Source: Caccocola sp964450835
Lineage (GTDB): Bacteria > Synergistota > Synergistia > Synergistales > Synergistaceae
DNA: 18,968 bases
Assembly (NCBI GenBank): GCA_964450835.1
Contig: CAYVEQ010000032.1
Location: 1-18,968, forward strand
Direction of reading: 5' to 3'
A program made the position numbers and the translations under genes. Shown piece by piece: positions 1 through 6,320 of the stretch. Positions within the stretch are counted from its first letter, which is position 1. Every line of letters begins with the position of its first letter. The notes below the pieces were generated by a model. That model made no database searches. It had not been told where the DNA came from and saw only the letters and a list, made by a program, of their open reading frames with translations.

Positions 1-66
1 GCCGCGCACTTTGGCGCGGAAAGCGTGACGGGCGGCGGGGAAGTTTTTGCCGCGCGAAATGAGAAA

Positions 67-85
67 GGCGCGCCTGAGGCGCGCC
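67..85 (-). terminator. GC-rich hairpin downstream of cysE
   Basis: Two GGCGCGCC octamers (67-74 and 78-85) flank a 3-nt loop and form a perfect 8-bp stem about 58 bp past the cysE stop. On the minus strand it is followed by TTTCTCATTT, a weak U-tract. It may end the cysE transcript, but it could equally serve a plus-strand gene lying left of the window. Nothing in positions 1-142 could be assigned to a protein. Confidence 0.4.
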
Positions 86-142
86 GTAAAGCGGGGGATT
101 GCGGGAGGAGAGCCGAAAATTATATTATATCCCGGCGCGAGG

Positions 143-856
143 TCAGGCGCTCGCGCGCCGCGCGCCGCGTGTGCGGAGAGCCCCGTGCGGGAGGATTCTG
201 TCGTCGCGCGCCTCTTCGAGCTCTGCCCGAAGGCGCAGCAACTCCTCCTCAATGCGGGCGATGCGCGTTTCAAGTTCGGCGGCGCGCGCTTCGCACACGC
301 CTTCGCCTATCGGCACGCCGTTGATTTTTACGACGCGGGCGCGGGTGCCGGTAACTGTCGCGCCCTCGGGAACGTCGCGCAGGACTACGCTGTTTGCCCC
401 GATTTTCGAGCCGGAGCCTATTTTTATCGGGCCCAGTATCTTCGCGCCCGTTCCTATGACTATGTTGTCGCCGAGCGTCGGGTGGCGCTTTGCCGACTTT
501 TCGTTGCCTGTCGCGCCGAGGGTGACTCCGTGGTAGAGTGTGACGTTTTCGCCGATTTCGGCGGTTTCGCCTATTACGACACCCGCGCCGTGGTCGATGA
601 AGAAGCCTGCGCCGATGCGCGCCGCGGGGTGGATTTCAATCCCCGTCCACCAGCGGACGAAAAGCGACAGAAAGCGCGGCAGCACAGGCAGGCGCAGAGT
701 CGAGTGCAGGAAGTGCAGCGCACGATGCGCTGTTATCGCAGCAAAGCCCGGGGTGCAGAGAACCACCTCGAAGAAGCCGCGTATTCCGTCGGATATCGAG
801 GGGTCGTTACGCCTCGCCGCGAGGTAGTCGCTTTTGATTGTCTTCCATGCGTTCAT
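143..856 (-). CDS. cysE: Serine O-acetyltransferase
   Basis: Makes O-acetylserine from L-serine and acetyl-CoA, the first step of cysteine synthesis, in the cytoplasm. The protein has 237 residues, the short form seen in Bacillus-like enzymes rather than the 273-residue E. coli form. The left-handed beta-helix starts near residue 72 with GIEIHPAARIGAGFFIDHG; D88-H89 match the catalytic Asp-His pair of the family, and the helix carries GETA and YHGVTLGATG. Residues 186-218 form a charged heptad-like helix, and the tail (to RRASA) lacks the C-terminal Ile that usually docks into CysK. The start ATG at 856 is preceded by CGGAG with 8-9 nt spacing. No other cys gene is adjacent; it is divergent from ylxM. 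The upstream leader looks like a cysteine attenuator. Family assignment is firm; loss of CysK binding is only a suggestion. Confidence 0.95.
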   Translation of the reverse strand: MNAWKTIKSDYLAARRNDPSISDGIRGFFEVVLCTPGFAAITAHRALHFLHSTLRLPVLPRFLSLFVRWWTGIEIHPAARIGAGFFIDHGAGVVIGETAEIGENVTLYHGVTLGATGNEKSAKRHPTLGDNIVIGTGAKILGPIKIGSGSKIGANSVVLRDVPEGATVTGTRARVVKINGVPIGEGVCEARAAELETRIARIEEELLRLRAELEEARDDRILPHGALRTRGARRASA

Positions 857-878
857 CTTTTTAGTCTCCGTTCGCGCG

Positions 879-909
879 AAAAAAAAGAGCTCGCTTTCGC
901 GAGCCCTTT
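879..909 (-). terminator. Attenuator terminator in the cysE leader
   Basis: On the minus strand, AAAGGGCTCGC (909-899), a GAAA tetraloop (898-895) and GCGAGCTCTTT (894-884) form an 11-bp stem with one G-U pair. An uninterrupted run of eight U residues continues to 879. It is the strongest intrinsic terminator in the window, yet it lies only about 6 nt before the cysE ribosome-binding site, so it must be conditional if cysE is transcribed from the promoter at 1054-1082. Confidence 0.9.
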
Positions 910-982
910 GATAAACAATGTTCCGGTTCAGACTTTTTGCCCCGGGCCGCGCTCTTATACGCGCGGCACGCCCTCCGCGCGG
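879..982 (-). promoter_or_regulatory. Predicted cysteine-responsive transcription attenuator
   Basis: Four consecutive pairings compete on the minus-strand RNA. Arm 1 CGCGCGG (981-975) pairs with arm 2 CCGCGCG (966-960), 7 bp. Arm 2 with G967 (967-961) pairs with arm 3 GCGCGGC (952-946), 7 bp. Arm 3 GCGCGGCCC (952-944) pairs with arm 4 GGGCTCGC (906-899), 8 bp with one bulge. Arm 4 pairs with arm 5 as the terminator. A ribosome stalled on the Cys codons (1007-1002) leaves arm 1 free, giving 1:2 then 3:4 and read-through. A ribosome reaching the TAA (986-984) covers arm 1, giving 2:3 then 4:5 and termination. This is the his/trp logic; pairing was done by eye. Confidence 0.7.
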
Positions 983-983
983 T

Positions 984-1046
984 TTATGGCTCCGTGCGGC
1001 GACAACAGACGCTAGCTGTGGGGCGGTTCGTAAATTGCTTTCTCAT
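984..1046 (-). CDS. Cys-Cys leader peptide of cysE
   Basis: A 20-codon reading frame, MRKQFTNRPTASVCCRRTEP, opens the predicted cysE transcript. Codons 14 and 15 are adjacent TGT cysteine codons (1007-1002), and the TAA stop (986-984) lies 2 nt before the first attenuator arm. The ATG is 7 nt past the -10 box, so the mRNA should begin at or next to its A and be translated without a Shine-Dalgarno sequence; none is present. Two tandem Cys codons just upstream of a terminator in front of a cysteine biosynthesis gene argue strongly for a sensor peptide. It is not recognisable by homology and would be missed by gene callers because of its length. Confidence 0.7.
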   Translation of the reverse strand: MRKQFTNRPTASVCCRRTEP

Positions 1047-1053
1047 GTGCTGT

Positions 1054-1082
1054 ATTCTATAACGTCCCCCGCGGATTGGCAA
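1054..1082 (-). promoter_or_regulatory. cysE promoter
   Basis: On the minus strand TTGCCA (1082-1077), a 17-bp spacer and TAGAAT (1059-1054) form a good sigma-70-type promoter, predicting transcription start near 1046-1047. This gives a leader of about 190 nt before cysE. The -35 box falls inside the 55-bp sequence that is duplicated around the first assembly gap, so the upstream side should be re-read after the gap is closed. Confidence 0.7.
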
Positions 1083-1274
1083 GCCCCCGCCGGAGGGATT
1101 TTTTTGTTTTTTCGCGCGTNNNNNNNNNNNNNNNNNNNNNNNNNNNNNNNNNNNNNNNNNNNNNNNNNNNNNNNNNNNNNNNNNNNNNNNNNNNNNNNNN
1201 NNNNNNNNNNNNNNNNNNNTCCCCCGCGGATTGGCAAGCCCCCGCCGGAGGGATTTTTTTGTTTTTTCGCGCGT
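1065..1274. other. Assembly gap flanked by identical 55-bp ends
   Basis: Positions 1120-1219 are 100 N. The 55 bases before the gap (1065-1119) are identical to the 55 bases after it (1220-1274). This is what two contigs sharing one k-mer-length overlap look like when joined by a default-length gap. The likely true sequence has one copy and no gap, making the cysE-ylxM spacer 155 bp shorter. A real repeat that broke the assembly is the alternative. Confidence 0.85.
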
Positions 1275-1293
1275 CGCCGGGAAAAATTTTTTC
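1251..1293 (+). repeat. Imperfect direct repeat, copy 1
   Basis: A stretch of GGA, a T-rich block, CGCGCGT, a G/C block, A5 and T6 followed by C closely resembles 1390-1431. The CGCGCGT core, the A/T run and the final C are conserved, while the T-rich block differs slightly. The function is unknown. This low-complexity pattern may have contributed to the nearby assembly break. Confidence 0.55.
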
Positions 1294-1389
1294 GGCTCCG
1301 GCCGGGCTCCGTTGCTTTCGGCGAGCCCGTGAGGATCTGATTTTTCGTTTTTGATGACGTGAGCAGATTGCCCGCAAGCCTAGCGAATC

Positions 1390-1431
1390 GGATTTTTTGA
1401 CTTTTCGCGCGTTGCGGGGGAAAATTTTTTC
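1390..1431 (+). repeat. Imperfect direct repeat, copy 2
   Basis: Partner of 1251-1293, lying immediately upstream of the ylxM operon promoter. It shares GGATTTTTT, TTTTCGCGCGT and the AAAATTTTTTC end with copy 1. The A-then-T run could bend DNA upstream of the -35 box, which is only a suggestion. Confidence 0.55.
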
Positions 1432-1452
1432 ACAGCTGTCAAGCTTTATTCC

Positions 1453-1481
1453 TTGACACTTCTTTTGCCTGCCTGTATAAT
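1453..1481 (+). promoter_or_regulatory. Consensus promoter of the ylxM-ffh-rplS operon
   Basis: TTGACA (1453-1458), exactly 17 bp, then TATAAT (1476-1481): both hexamers match the sigma-70 consensus perfectly. Transcription should start near 1488, only a few bases before the ylxM Shine-Dalgarno at 1495. A strong constitutive promoter fits the ribosomal and SRP genes downstream. Confidence 0.9.
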
Positions 1482-1507
1482 CCCGTAGTTGTCTGGAGGT
1501 GGCTTCC

Positions 1508-1843
1508 GTGGCGGAGAGGGATTCTCTTAATCAGCGCGTGCGCGACGTGCTTTTGTTTGACAACTACGGACAGCGGCTAACGGAGAAGCAGCGCACGGCC
1601 TGTGAGATGATTCTGATGCGGGATTTTTCGCTGGCCGAGACGGCGGAAGCGCTCGGCATGTCGCGGCAGGGGGTGCACGACCTCGTGTCGCGGGCACGGG
1701 AGCATATGGAGGAGTACGAAAGATCTTTCGGCCTCGTTGCCTCGCGGCGCCGGACCGAAGAGATGGCTCGGGCGCTGGAGGAGAACAAGTCCCGGCTGCC
1801 GCGCGATTTTTATACAAATTTCAAGAAGCTGCTGGAGGGTTAG
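1508..1843 (+). CDS. ylxM: YlxM/UPF0122 family SRP-associated protein
   Basis: A small helix-turn-helix protein of 111 residues encoded directly before ffh. The family resembles sigma-70 region 4: here LTEKQRTACEMILMRDFSLAETAEALGMSRQGVHDLVSRA forms the HTH (about residues 22-61). In streptococci the family member binds the signal recognition particle and modulates Ffh GTPase activity, so that role is taken from the family. An in-frame GTG at 1499 overlaps the Shine-Dalgarno GGAGGT (1495-1500) and cannot be the start; the GTG at 1508 sits 7 nt after it and was chosen. Its stop is 2 nt before the ffh start, suggesting coupled translation. Confidence 0.88.
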   Translation: MAERDSLNQRVRDVLLFDNYGQRLTEKQRTACEMILMRDFSLAETAEALGMSRQGVHDLVSRAREHMEEYERSFGLVASRRRTEEMARALEENKSRLPRDFYTNFKKLLEG

Positions 1844-1845
1844 GT

Positions 1846-3216
1846 TTGTTTGATTCGCTGAAAGAACGTTTTGAAAATATTTTCGCGAGCCTCCGCGGCA
1901 AGGGAAAGCTCTCGGAGGAGGATATAAGCCTCGCTCTGCGCGAAGTGCGCCGCGCGCTGCTTGAGGCCGACGTCAACTACAGGGTGGTCAAAGACGTCGT
2001 CGAGGCGATAAGGACGCGCGCGACGGGACACGAGGTGCTTGACTCAATCACGCCGTCGGAGATAGTTTTCAAGATAGTTTACGAAGAGCTTATAAAAATC
2101 ATGGGCGATGCTCCCGCGCCGCTTCTCATTTCGCCGAAGCCGCCCACCGTCTATATGATGGTGGGGCTTCAGGGTTCCGGCAAAACGACGACGGCGGTAA
2201 AGATAGCCCGCCGCATGTCGAAGGGGCATAAGCCGCTTGCCGTAGCCTGCGATCTGCGCAGGCCGGCGGCCGTCGAGCAGCTTCGCGTGCTGGCCCGTCA
2301 GGCGAATATTCCTTTCTTCGGCCCGGAGCCGGGCGAGAGCGACCCCGTCGGGGTCGCGCAAAAGGCTCGCGGCTACGCTGAGGCGCATCTCTGCGACATG
2401 ATAATTCTGGATACGGCAGGGCGCCTTCAGATGGACGACGAGCTTATGAAAGAGCTTGAAACGATGAAAGCCGCCGCAGAACCGACGGAAATTCTGCTTG
2501 TCGTCGACTCCATGACGGGGCAGGAAGCGGTCTCCGTCGCGGGCGCCTTCCACGAGAGGCTCGGCCTGACGGGCGTCGTCCTCACAAAGCTCGACGGCGA
2601 CGCGCGCGGCGGCCCGGCGCTCGCCGTGCGCGCGAGCACCGGCGTTCCGATAAAACTCGCGGGCTGCGGCGAAAAGACGGAGGATCTCGAAGTTTTCGAC
2701 GCCCGTCGTATGGCTCAGCGCATCATCGGCATGGGAGACATGGAAGGGCTTTTAGGCAAAATCCGCAGCGCCACATCCGAGTCCGATATGGAGCGCATGA
2801 CGGAGAACTTAAAGAAAAACCGCTTCACTCTGGAAGACATGCTCATGCAGCTCCGCCAGATACAGAAACTCGGTCCGTTGGAAAAAGTAATCGAGATGCT
2901 GCCGATCCCGGGCGTCGCGAAAGCGCTGAAAAACGCCGAGATAGACCCGAAACTGATGAAGCGCACCGAGGCCGTAATTCTTTCCATGACGCCGGAAGAG
3001 CGCCGCAGCCCGGAGATAATCAAAGGCAGCCGCCGCCGCAGAATAGCGGAAGGCTCGGGCACTTCGGTTCAGACGGTAAACCAGGTGCTCGCGCAGTACG
3101 AGCAGATGAAGTCGATGATGAAAAGCTTCGGCAAAATGGCCGGCGGCAAAGGCGGCTTCCGGATGCCGCCCGGCATGGGAGGCCCTGTCCGAGGCAGGCG
3201 CGGCTTCTTCCGCTAA
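1846..3216 (+). CDS. ffh: Signal recognition particle protein Ffh
   Basis: GTPase of the bacterial signal recognition particle; with 4.5S RNA it delivers nascent membrane proteins to FtsY at the inner membrane. It has 456 residues, normal for the family. Visible are the N-domain, the P-loop GLQGSGKTTTAVKIARR (about residue 106), DTAGRLQMD (G3), TKLDGDARGG (G4/closing loop), and a C-terminal M domain with the RNA-binding SRRRRIAEGSGTSVQ segment and a Met/Gly-rich tail. The start is TTG at 1846, 6 nt after GGAGGG (1834-1839), which lies inside the end of ylxM. The TTG start and the 2-nt gap suggest translation is coupled to ylxM. A TATAAT box at 3233-3238 after the gene has no clear -35 and was not called. 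Confidence 0.97.
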   Translation: MFDSLKERFENIFASLRGKGKLSEEDISLALREVRRALLEADVNYRVVKDVVEAIRTRATGHEVLDSITPSEIVFKIVYEELIKIMGDAPAPLLISPKPPTVYMMVGLQGSGKTTTAVKIARRMSKGHKPLAVACDLRRPAAVEQLRVLARQANIPFFGPEPGESDPVGVAQKARGYAEAHLCDMIILDTAGRLQMDDELMKELETMKAAAEPTEILLVVDSMTGQEAVSVAGAFHERLGLTGVVLTKLDGDARGGPALAVRASTGVPIKLAGCGEKTEDLEVFDARRMAQRIIGMGDMEGLLGKIRSATSESDMERMTENLKKNRFTLEDMLMQLRQIQKLGPLEKVIEMLPIPGVAKALKNAEIDPKLMKRTEAVILSMTPEERRSPEIIKGSRRRRIAEGSGTSVQTVNQVLAQYEQMKSMMKSFGKMAGGKGGFRMPPGMGGPVRGRRGFFR

Positions 3217-3287
3217 AAAAGATTGAGCCGGATATAATCCGTTTTCAATAAAGTTAAGAGAAAAACACAGGAGGTGTAAAAAGCAAA

Positions 3288-3557
3288 ATGTCAGTACGTA
3301 TACGTCTTTCCCGTCACGGGAAAAAGAAGGCTCCTTTCTATCGTCTGGTCGTGGCGGATTCTCACTCGCCGAGAGACGGCCGTTTCATAGAGATACTGGG
3401 AACCTACAACCCGCTCACCGACCCGGCGGAGATTAAAATAAACGCCGAGCGTGCGGCTTTCTGGCTCGGCAACGGCGCTTCCCCGTCCGACACGGCGAAA
3501 GCGCTACTTAAAAAGGCCGGAGTGCTGGACATGCCGCCTGCGGCGGAAGCGGAATAG
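3288..3557 (+). CDS. rpsP: 30S ribosomal protein S16
   Basis: Structural protein of the 30S subunit, needed for assembly of the 16S rRNA 5' and central domains. It has 89 residues, with the family opening MSVRIRLSRHGKKKAPFYRLVVADS and the DGRFIEILGTYNPL segment. It follows ffh by 71 bp and has a strong Shine-Dalgarno AGGAGGTG (3269-3276). The neighbours khpA, rimM, trmD and rplS follow in the order common in bacteria. The C-terminus is a short Ala/Glu tail. Confidence 0.97.
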   Translation: MSVRIRLSRHGKKKAPFYRLVVADSHSPRDGRFIEILGTYNPLTDPAEIKINAERAAFWLGNGASPSDTAKALLKKAGVLDMPPAAEAE

Positions 3558-3569
3558 GGAGGCGAGATC

Positions 3570-3815
3570 ATGCCAAATTATGTCGACTTGGTCGAACTGA
3601 TAGTGCGCAGGCTCGTCACGAAGCCCGATGAAGTCCGTGTCGGCGAGGAGCGCTCCGAAAACGGAGTCATACTCGTTACGATAAAAGTGGATCCGGAGGA
3701 CGCGGGCCGCGTGATCGGCAAAAAAGGCTCCACCATCAACGCCATACGCCACATCGCGAAAGCGGCTTCTGTAAAGGTCGGCGAAAAGGTGGACGTTGAT
3801 GTCAAAGGAAACTGA
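3570..3815 (+). CDS. khpA: KH-domain RNA-binding protein KhpA
   Basis: A single-KH-domain protein of 81 residues (YlqC/KhpA family). The KH signature is GRVIGKKGSTINAIRHI (about residues 48-64), with the GKKG loop that grips single-stranded RNA. In Gram-positive bacteria KhpA pairs with KhpB (Jag/EloR) and affects cell division and RNA stability; that is family knowledge. A Shine-Dalgarno GGGAGG sits 12 bp after the rpsP stop. The end of the gene overlaps the rimM start by 17 bp. Confidence 0.92.
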   Translation: MPNYVDLVELIVRRLVTKPDEVRVGEERSENGVILVTIKVDPEDAGRVIGKKGSTINAIRHIAKAASVKVGEKVDVDVKGN

Positions 3816-4344
3816 CCCGCAGCGCGAAGGACGGTGCGAAATAGGGAAAATAACCGGCGCGCACGGAGTGCGGGGAGATATGCTCCTTCTGCCTCTGACA
3901 GACTTTCCCGAACGCTTCCCGGGAATGGAAAGGCTTGACCTCTCGCTCCCCGGAAAGCCGGTGAAAAGCTGGAAAGTGCAAAGGCTTGAGCCGTACGTGG
4001 GAAAAAATCTTTTTTTTCTCCGTCTTGAAGGCATAAGCGACCGCGCCGCGGCAGAAACGCTGAAAGGCGCCTCGATCACCGTTCCGGACGACGAAAGGGT
4101 TGGGCTGGAAGAGGACGAATACTGGCTTGACGACATAATCGGCCTCGAAGTCATAGGCGAAGCGACGGGGAAGCGCCTGGGACATGTGACGGAAGTCATA
4201 CGGACGGGCAGCAACGACGTCTACGTCGTAAAGACCCCCGACGGCAAAGAAAAGCCCCTGCCCGCGACGGGCGAGGCGATAGCCCGCGTGGACATAGCGG
4301 GCGGCACCATGACAGTGAATGTTCCGGAGGGATTGTGGGACTGA
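3799..4344 (+). CDS. rimM: Ribosome maturation factor RimM
   Basis: Binds S19 in the 30S head and helps the late steps of 16S rRNA maturation. It has 181 residues: an N-terminal RimM barrel beginning CEIGKITGAHGVRGDMLLLP and a C-terminal PRC-barrel with EDEYWLDDIIGLEVIG and GSNDVYVVK, both family hallmarks. ATG at 3799 was chosen over the TTG one codon upstream; GGTGG (3788-3792) serves as Shine-Dalgarno. The gene starts inside khpA and ends 1 nt before trmD, so translation is probably coupled across the three genes. Confidence 0.95.
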   Translation: MSKETDPQREGRCEIGKITGAHGVRGDMLLLPLTDFPERFPGMERLDLSLPGKPVKSWKVQRLEPYVGKNLFFLRLEGISDRAAAETLKGASITVPDDERVGLEEDEYWLDDIIGLEVIGEATGKRLGHVTEVIRTGSNDVYVVKTPDGKEKPLPATGEAIARVDIAGGTMTVNVPEGLWD

Positions 4345-4345
4345 G

Positions 4346-5599
4346 ATGAAAATATCCGTCGTCACGGCCTTCCCGGAGCTGATAAAAAGCTATCTCGCCT
4401 CAAGCGTCATAGGGCGCGCCGTAGCCTCCGGGCGGCTCGCGGCGGAAGTCGTCGACATACGCGACTTCGCCGAGGGTGCGTACAGACAGATAGACGACTA
4501 TTGCTACGGCGGCGGCGGCATGATGTTGATGGCGGAACCTTTGGCCAGAGCGGTGGATTCTCTCTCGGCGGAGGGCAAGCCCTTCGTCGTCTGTCCCGGC
4601 CCGCAGGGGGTGCGCCTGCACCAGGAGCTTGTGGAAGAGCTCGCGCGCAAAGAGCGCCTCGTCATAGTCTGCGGCCACTACGAGGGCGTCGACGAACGCT
4701 TCACGGAAAAGTACGTCGACATGGAAATCTCGCTTGGCGACTTTGTGCTGACGGGCGGCGAAATGCCGGCGATGGCGATAATCGACGCTGTGGCGCGGCT
4801 CATTCCCGGAGTGGTCGGCAGCGAAAGCTCGGTGGAAAACGATTCCTTCTTCGACGGAATGCTCGACACGCCGCACTACACGCGCCCCGCGCTCTGGCGC
4901 GGGGCGCCCGTGCCAGACACGCTGACGGGCGGAGACGCCAAGGCAATAGAGCAATGGCGCAGAAGACAGTCGGTTGTACGCACACTCGGCAGACGCCCCG
5001 ACGTCATCTCGCGCGCGGGGCTCGCCCCGTGGCTCTCGGGCGGCTCCTACGTGATGGAAGTGCACTACCCTGTCTTAGACAGGAACGGCGGCAAAGCATC
5101 CACTGCGATAACCGGCATGGATCTGCACGACATCGCGCGCGCCTGCCGCACCTACGGAATAAAAAAATATCTGCTCGTCACGCCCATAGCGCAGCAGCGG
5201 GAAATGGCGAAACGCATAGCGGAACACTGGACCTCCGGCTGGGGCGCGGACTACAACCCGGACCGCCGCGAGGCCTTCTCCACGCTGAAAATATTCGCCT
5301 CGGCGGAGAAAGCTCTGGCGTGGGCGCGGGAAAAAGAAAAAAAACCGCCCTTTACGATAGCGACGACCGCGAAACTCCGCCCCGGCGCACGTCACTGGCT
5401 GTCGCTCAAACGCGAGATACTCCGGCGCGACCACAGCCCCGTCTTCATATTCGGGACGGGCTGGGGGCTTCACGACGAAGTGCTGGAAAAGGCGGATGCG
5501 GTAATGACGCCGATACGCGGCGGCAAAGACGGATGGAACCACCTCTCCGTGCGCGGCGCAGTGAGCGCAACGCTCGACCGGTTCTTCGGAAGCCGCTGA
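4346..5599 (+). CDS. trmD: TrmD tRNA m1G37 methyltransferase fused to a second SPOUT domain
   Basis: A 417-residue fusion, against about 240-250 for ordinary TrmD. Residues 1-245 are TrmD, which methylates N1 of G37 in tRNAs with G36 using SAM to prevent frameshifting. Visible are GGGGMMLMAEP, the trefoil-knot segment CGHYEGVDER (109-118), SLGDFVLTGGEMPAM, and FFDGMLDTPHYTRP with D170 matching the catalytic Asp. Residues 255-417 resemble the predicted SPOUT RNA methyltransferase family COG4752/PF09936: TYGIKKYLLVTP, FIFGTGWGLHDEVLEKADAVM, and a knot-like PIRGGKDGWNHLSVRGA. Its substrate is unknown. The start is ATG 4346, 1 nt after rimM; an upstream in-frame ATG (4319) lies inside rimM and was rejected. 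There is no good Shine-Dalgarno, so coupling is likely. Confidence 0.93.
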   Translation: MKISVVTAFPELIKSYLASSVIGRAVASGRLAAEVVDIRDFAEGAYRQIDDYCYGGGGMMLMAEPLARAVDSLSAEGKPFVVCPGPQGVRLHQELVEELARKERLVIVCGHYEGVDERFTEKYVDMEISLGDFVLTGGEMPAMAIIDAVARLIPGVVGSESSVENDSFFDGMLDTPHYTRPALWRGAPVPDTLTGGDAKAIEQWRRRQSVVRTLGRRPDVISRAGLAPWLSGGSYVMEVHYPVLDRNGGKASTAITGMDLHDIARACRTYGIKKYLLVTPIAQQREMAKRIAEHWTSGWGADYNPDRREAFSTLKIFASAEKALAWAREKEKKPPFTIATTAKLRPGARHWLSLKREILRRDHSPVFIFGTGWGLHDEVLEKADAVMTPIRGGKDGWNHLSVRGAVSATLDRFFGSR

Positions 5600-5678
5600 C
5601 ATGGCGGCGAAAAAAGCAAACGGCGAAAGGCCGTCAAAGCAGCAAAATAAAAATATTACAACAAAGGAGGGAAACCTC

Positions 5679-6041
5679 ATGCAGGACCCCAGAATGGCTC
5701 TGGTAGAGAAAAAATACCATAAGACGGAAGGAATCCCCGAATTCCGTCCCGGCGACACGGTCAAAGTACACGTCAAAGTCGTGGAAGGCGGCCGCAGCCG
5801 CATACAGGTCTTTGAAGGCGTAGTCATAGGCCGCCAGCACGGCGGGCTCCGCGAAAACTTCGTCGTCCGCAAAATCTCAAACGGCGTGGGCGTCGAAAGA
5901 ATATTCCCCGTCCACTGCCCCAGCATAGACAAAATAGAAGTGACCCGCAAAGGCCGCGTGCGCCGCGCTAAACTCTACTACCTCCGCAACCTCAGCGGAA
6001 AAGCGGCACGCATCAAAGAACGCAAAGATTTCGACAAGTAA
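5679..6041 (+). CDS. rplS: 50S ribosomal protein L19
   Basis: Ribosomal protein at the 30S-50S interface. It has 120 residues, the usual length, with EFRPGDTVKVHVKVVEG, RIQVFEGVVIGR and GVERIFPVHCPSIDKIEV. The chosen start ATG 5679 has an excellent Shine-Dalgarno AAGGAGG (5664-5670) at 8-nt spacing. The reading frame stays open to an ATG at 5601, but that would add 26 poorly conserved, Lys/Asn-rich residues and lacks a ribosome-binding site. The 79-bp spacer after trmD is therefore an untranslated leader. It is the last gene of the operon before the terminator at 6053. Confidence 0.96.
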   Translation: MQDPRMALVEKKYHKTEGIPEFRPGDTVKVHVKVVEGGRSRIQVFEGVVIGRQHGGLRENFVVRKISNGVGVERIFPVHCPSIDKIEVTRKGRVRRAKLYYLRNLSGKAARIKERKDFDK

Positions 6042-6052
6042 AGAAACAGCCC

Positions 6053-6083
6053 GAAAGCCTCTCCCGGCGGAGAGGCTTTCTTC
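6053..6083 (+). terminator. Terminator of the rplS operon
   Basis: GAAAGCCTCTC (6053-6063), loop CCGGCG and GAGAGGCTTTC (6070-6080) form an 11-bp perfect stem 11 nt after the rplS stop. The following TTC is a weak U-tract. Confidence 0.8.
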
Positions 6084-6148
6084 GTCCGCGCTTGCCTTCG
6101 CGCACGGCGCAAAATCCGCGTAAAATTTAAAAAACTTCCCCGAAACGC

Positions 6149-6177
6149 TTGACTAACGGGCGAACTTTTTATATACT
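6149..6177 (+). promoter_or_regulatory. tRNA-Leu promoter
   Basis: TTGACT (6149-6154), a 17-bp spacer and TATACT (6172-6177) form a near-consensus promoter. It predicts transcription start around 6184, a few bases before the mature tRNA 5' end at 6191. Confidence 0.85.
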
Positions 6178-6190
6178 TCTCTTCGTTAAC

Positions 6191-6275
6191 GCCGGGGTGG
6201 TGGAAATGGTAGACACGCACGTTTGAGGGGCGTGTGGGGCAACCCGTACGAGTTCAATTCTCGTCTCCGGCACCA
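6191..6275 (+). tRNA. tRNA-Leu, anticodon GAG
   Basis: An 85-nt class II tRNA. The acceptor arm GCCGGGG pairs with CTCCGGC (6265-6271, one G-U), followed by A and an encoded CCA (6273-6275). The anticodon loop TTGAGGG (6223-6229) carries GAG at 6225-6227, reading CUC and CUU. The long variable arm GGG-CAA-CCC and the T arm ACGAG-TTCAATT-CTCGT identify the leucine type. It has its own promoter and terminator, so it forms a single-gene unit. The low-GC region begins just downstream. Confidence 0.97.
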
Positions 6276-6290
6276 TTTAAAGACCCTCAT

Positions 6291-6320
6291 GAGATCGGCA
6301 GCGTGCCGGTCTCTTTTTTT
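6291..6320 (+). terminator. Terminator of tRNA-Leu
   Basis: GAGATCGGCA (6291-6300), loop GCG and TGCCGGTCTC (6304-6313) form a 10-bp stem with one G-U pair, followed by seven T residues (6314-6320). Confidence 0.9.

Noticed and set aside
47..1015. Long plus-strand open frame opposite cysE
   Set aside because: Antisense shadow of cysE in GC-rich DNA; low-complexity Arg/Ala translation, no ribosome-binding site, while the minus strand encodes a clear enzyme.
857..1046. T-box or SAM riboswitch in the cysE leader
   Set aside because: No T-box TGGNACCGCG core and no SAM-I consensus found; the Cys-Cys leader peptide explains the terminator better.
3233..3238. Separate rpsP promoter
   Set aside because: A TATAAT is present but no acceptable -35 lies at 16-18 bp and there is no TG extension.
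5601..5678. N-terminal extension of L19 from ATG 5601
   Set aside because: L19 proteins start where ATG 5679 does, and only that ATG has a Shine-Dalgarno.
4501..5706. 401-codon frame overlapping trmD on the same strand
   Set aside because: Arg/Ala/His-rich out-of-frame shadow of trmD with no family similarity.
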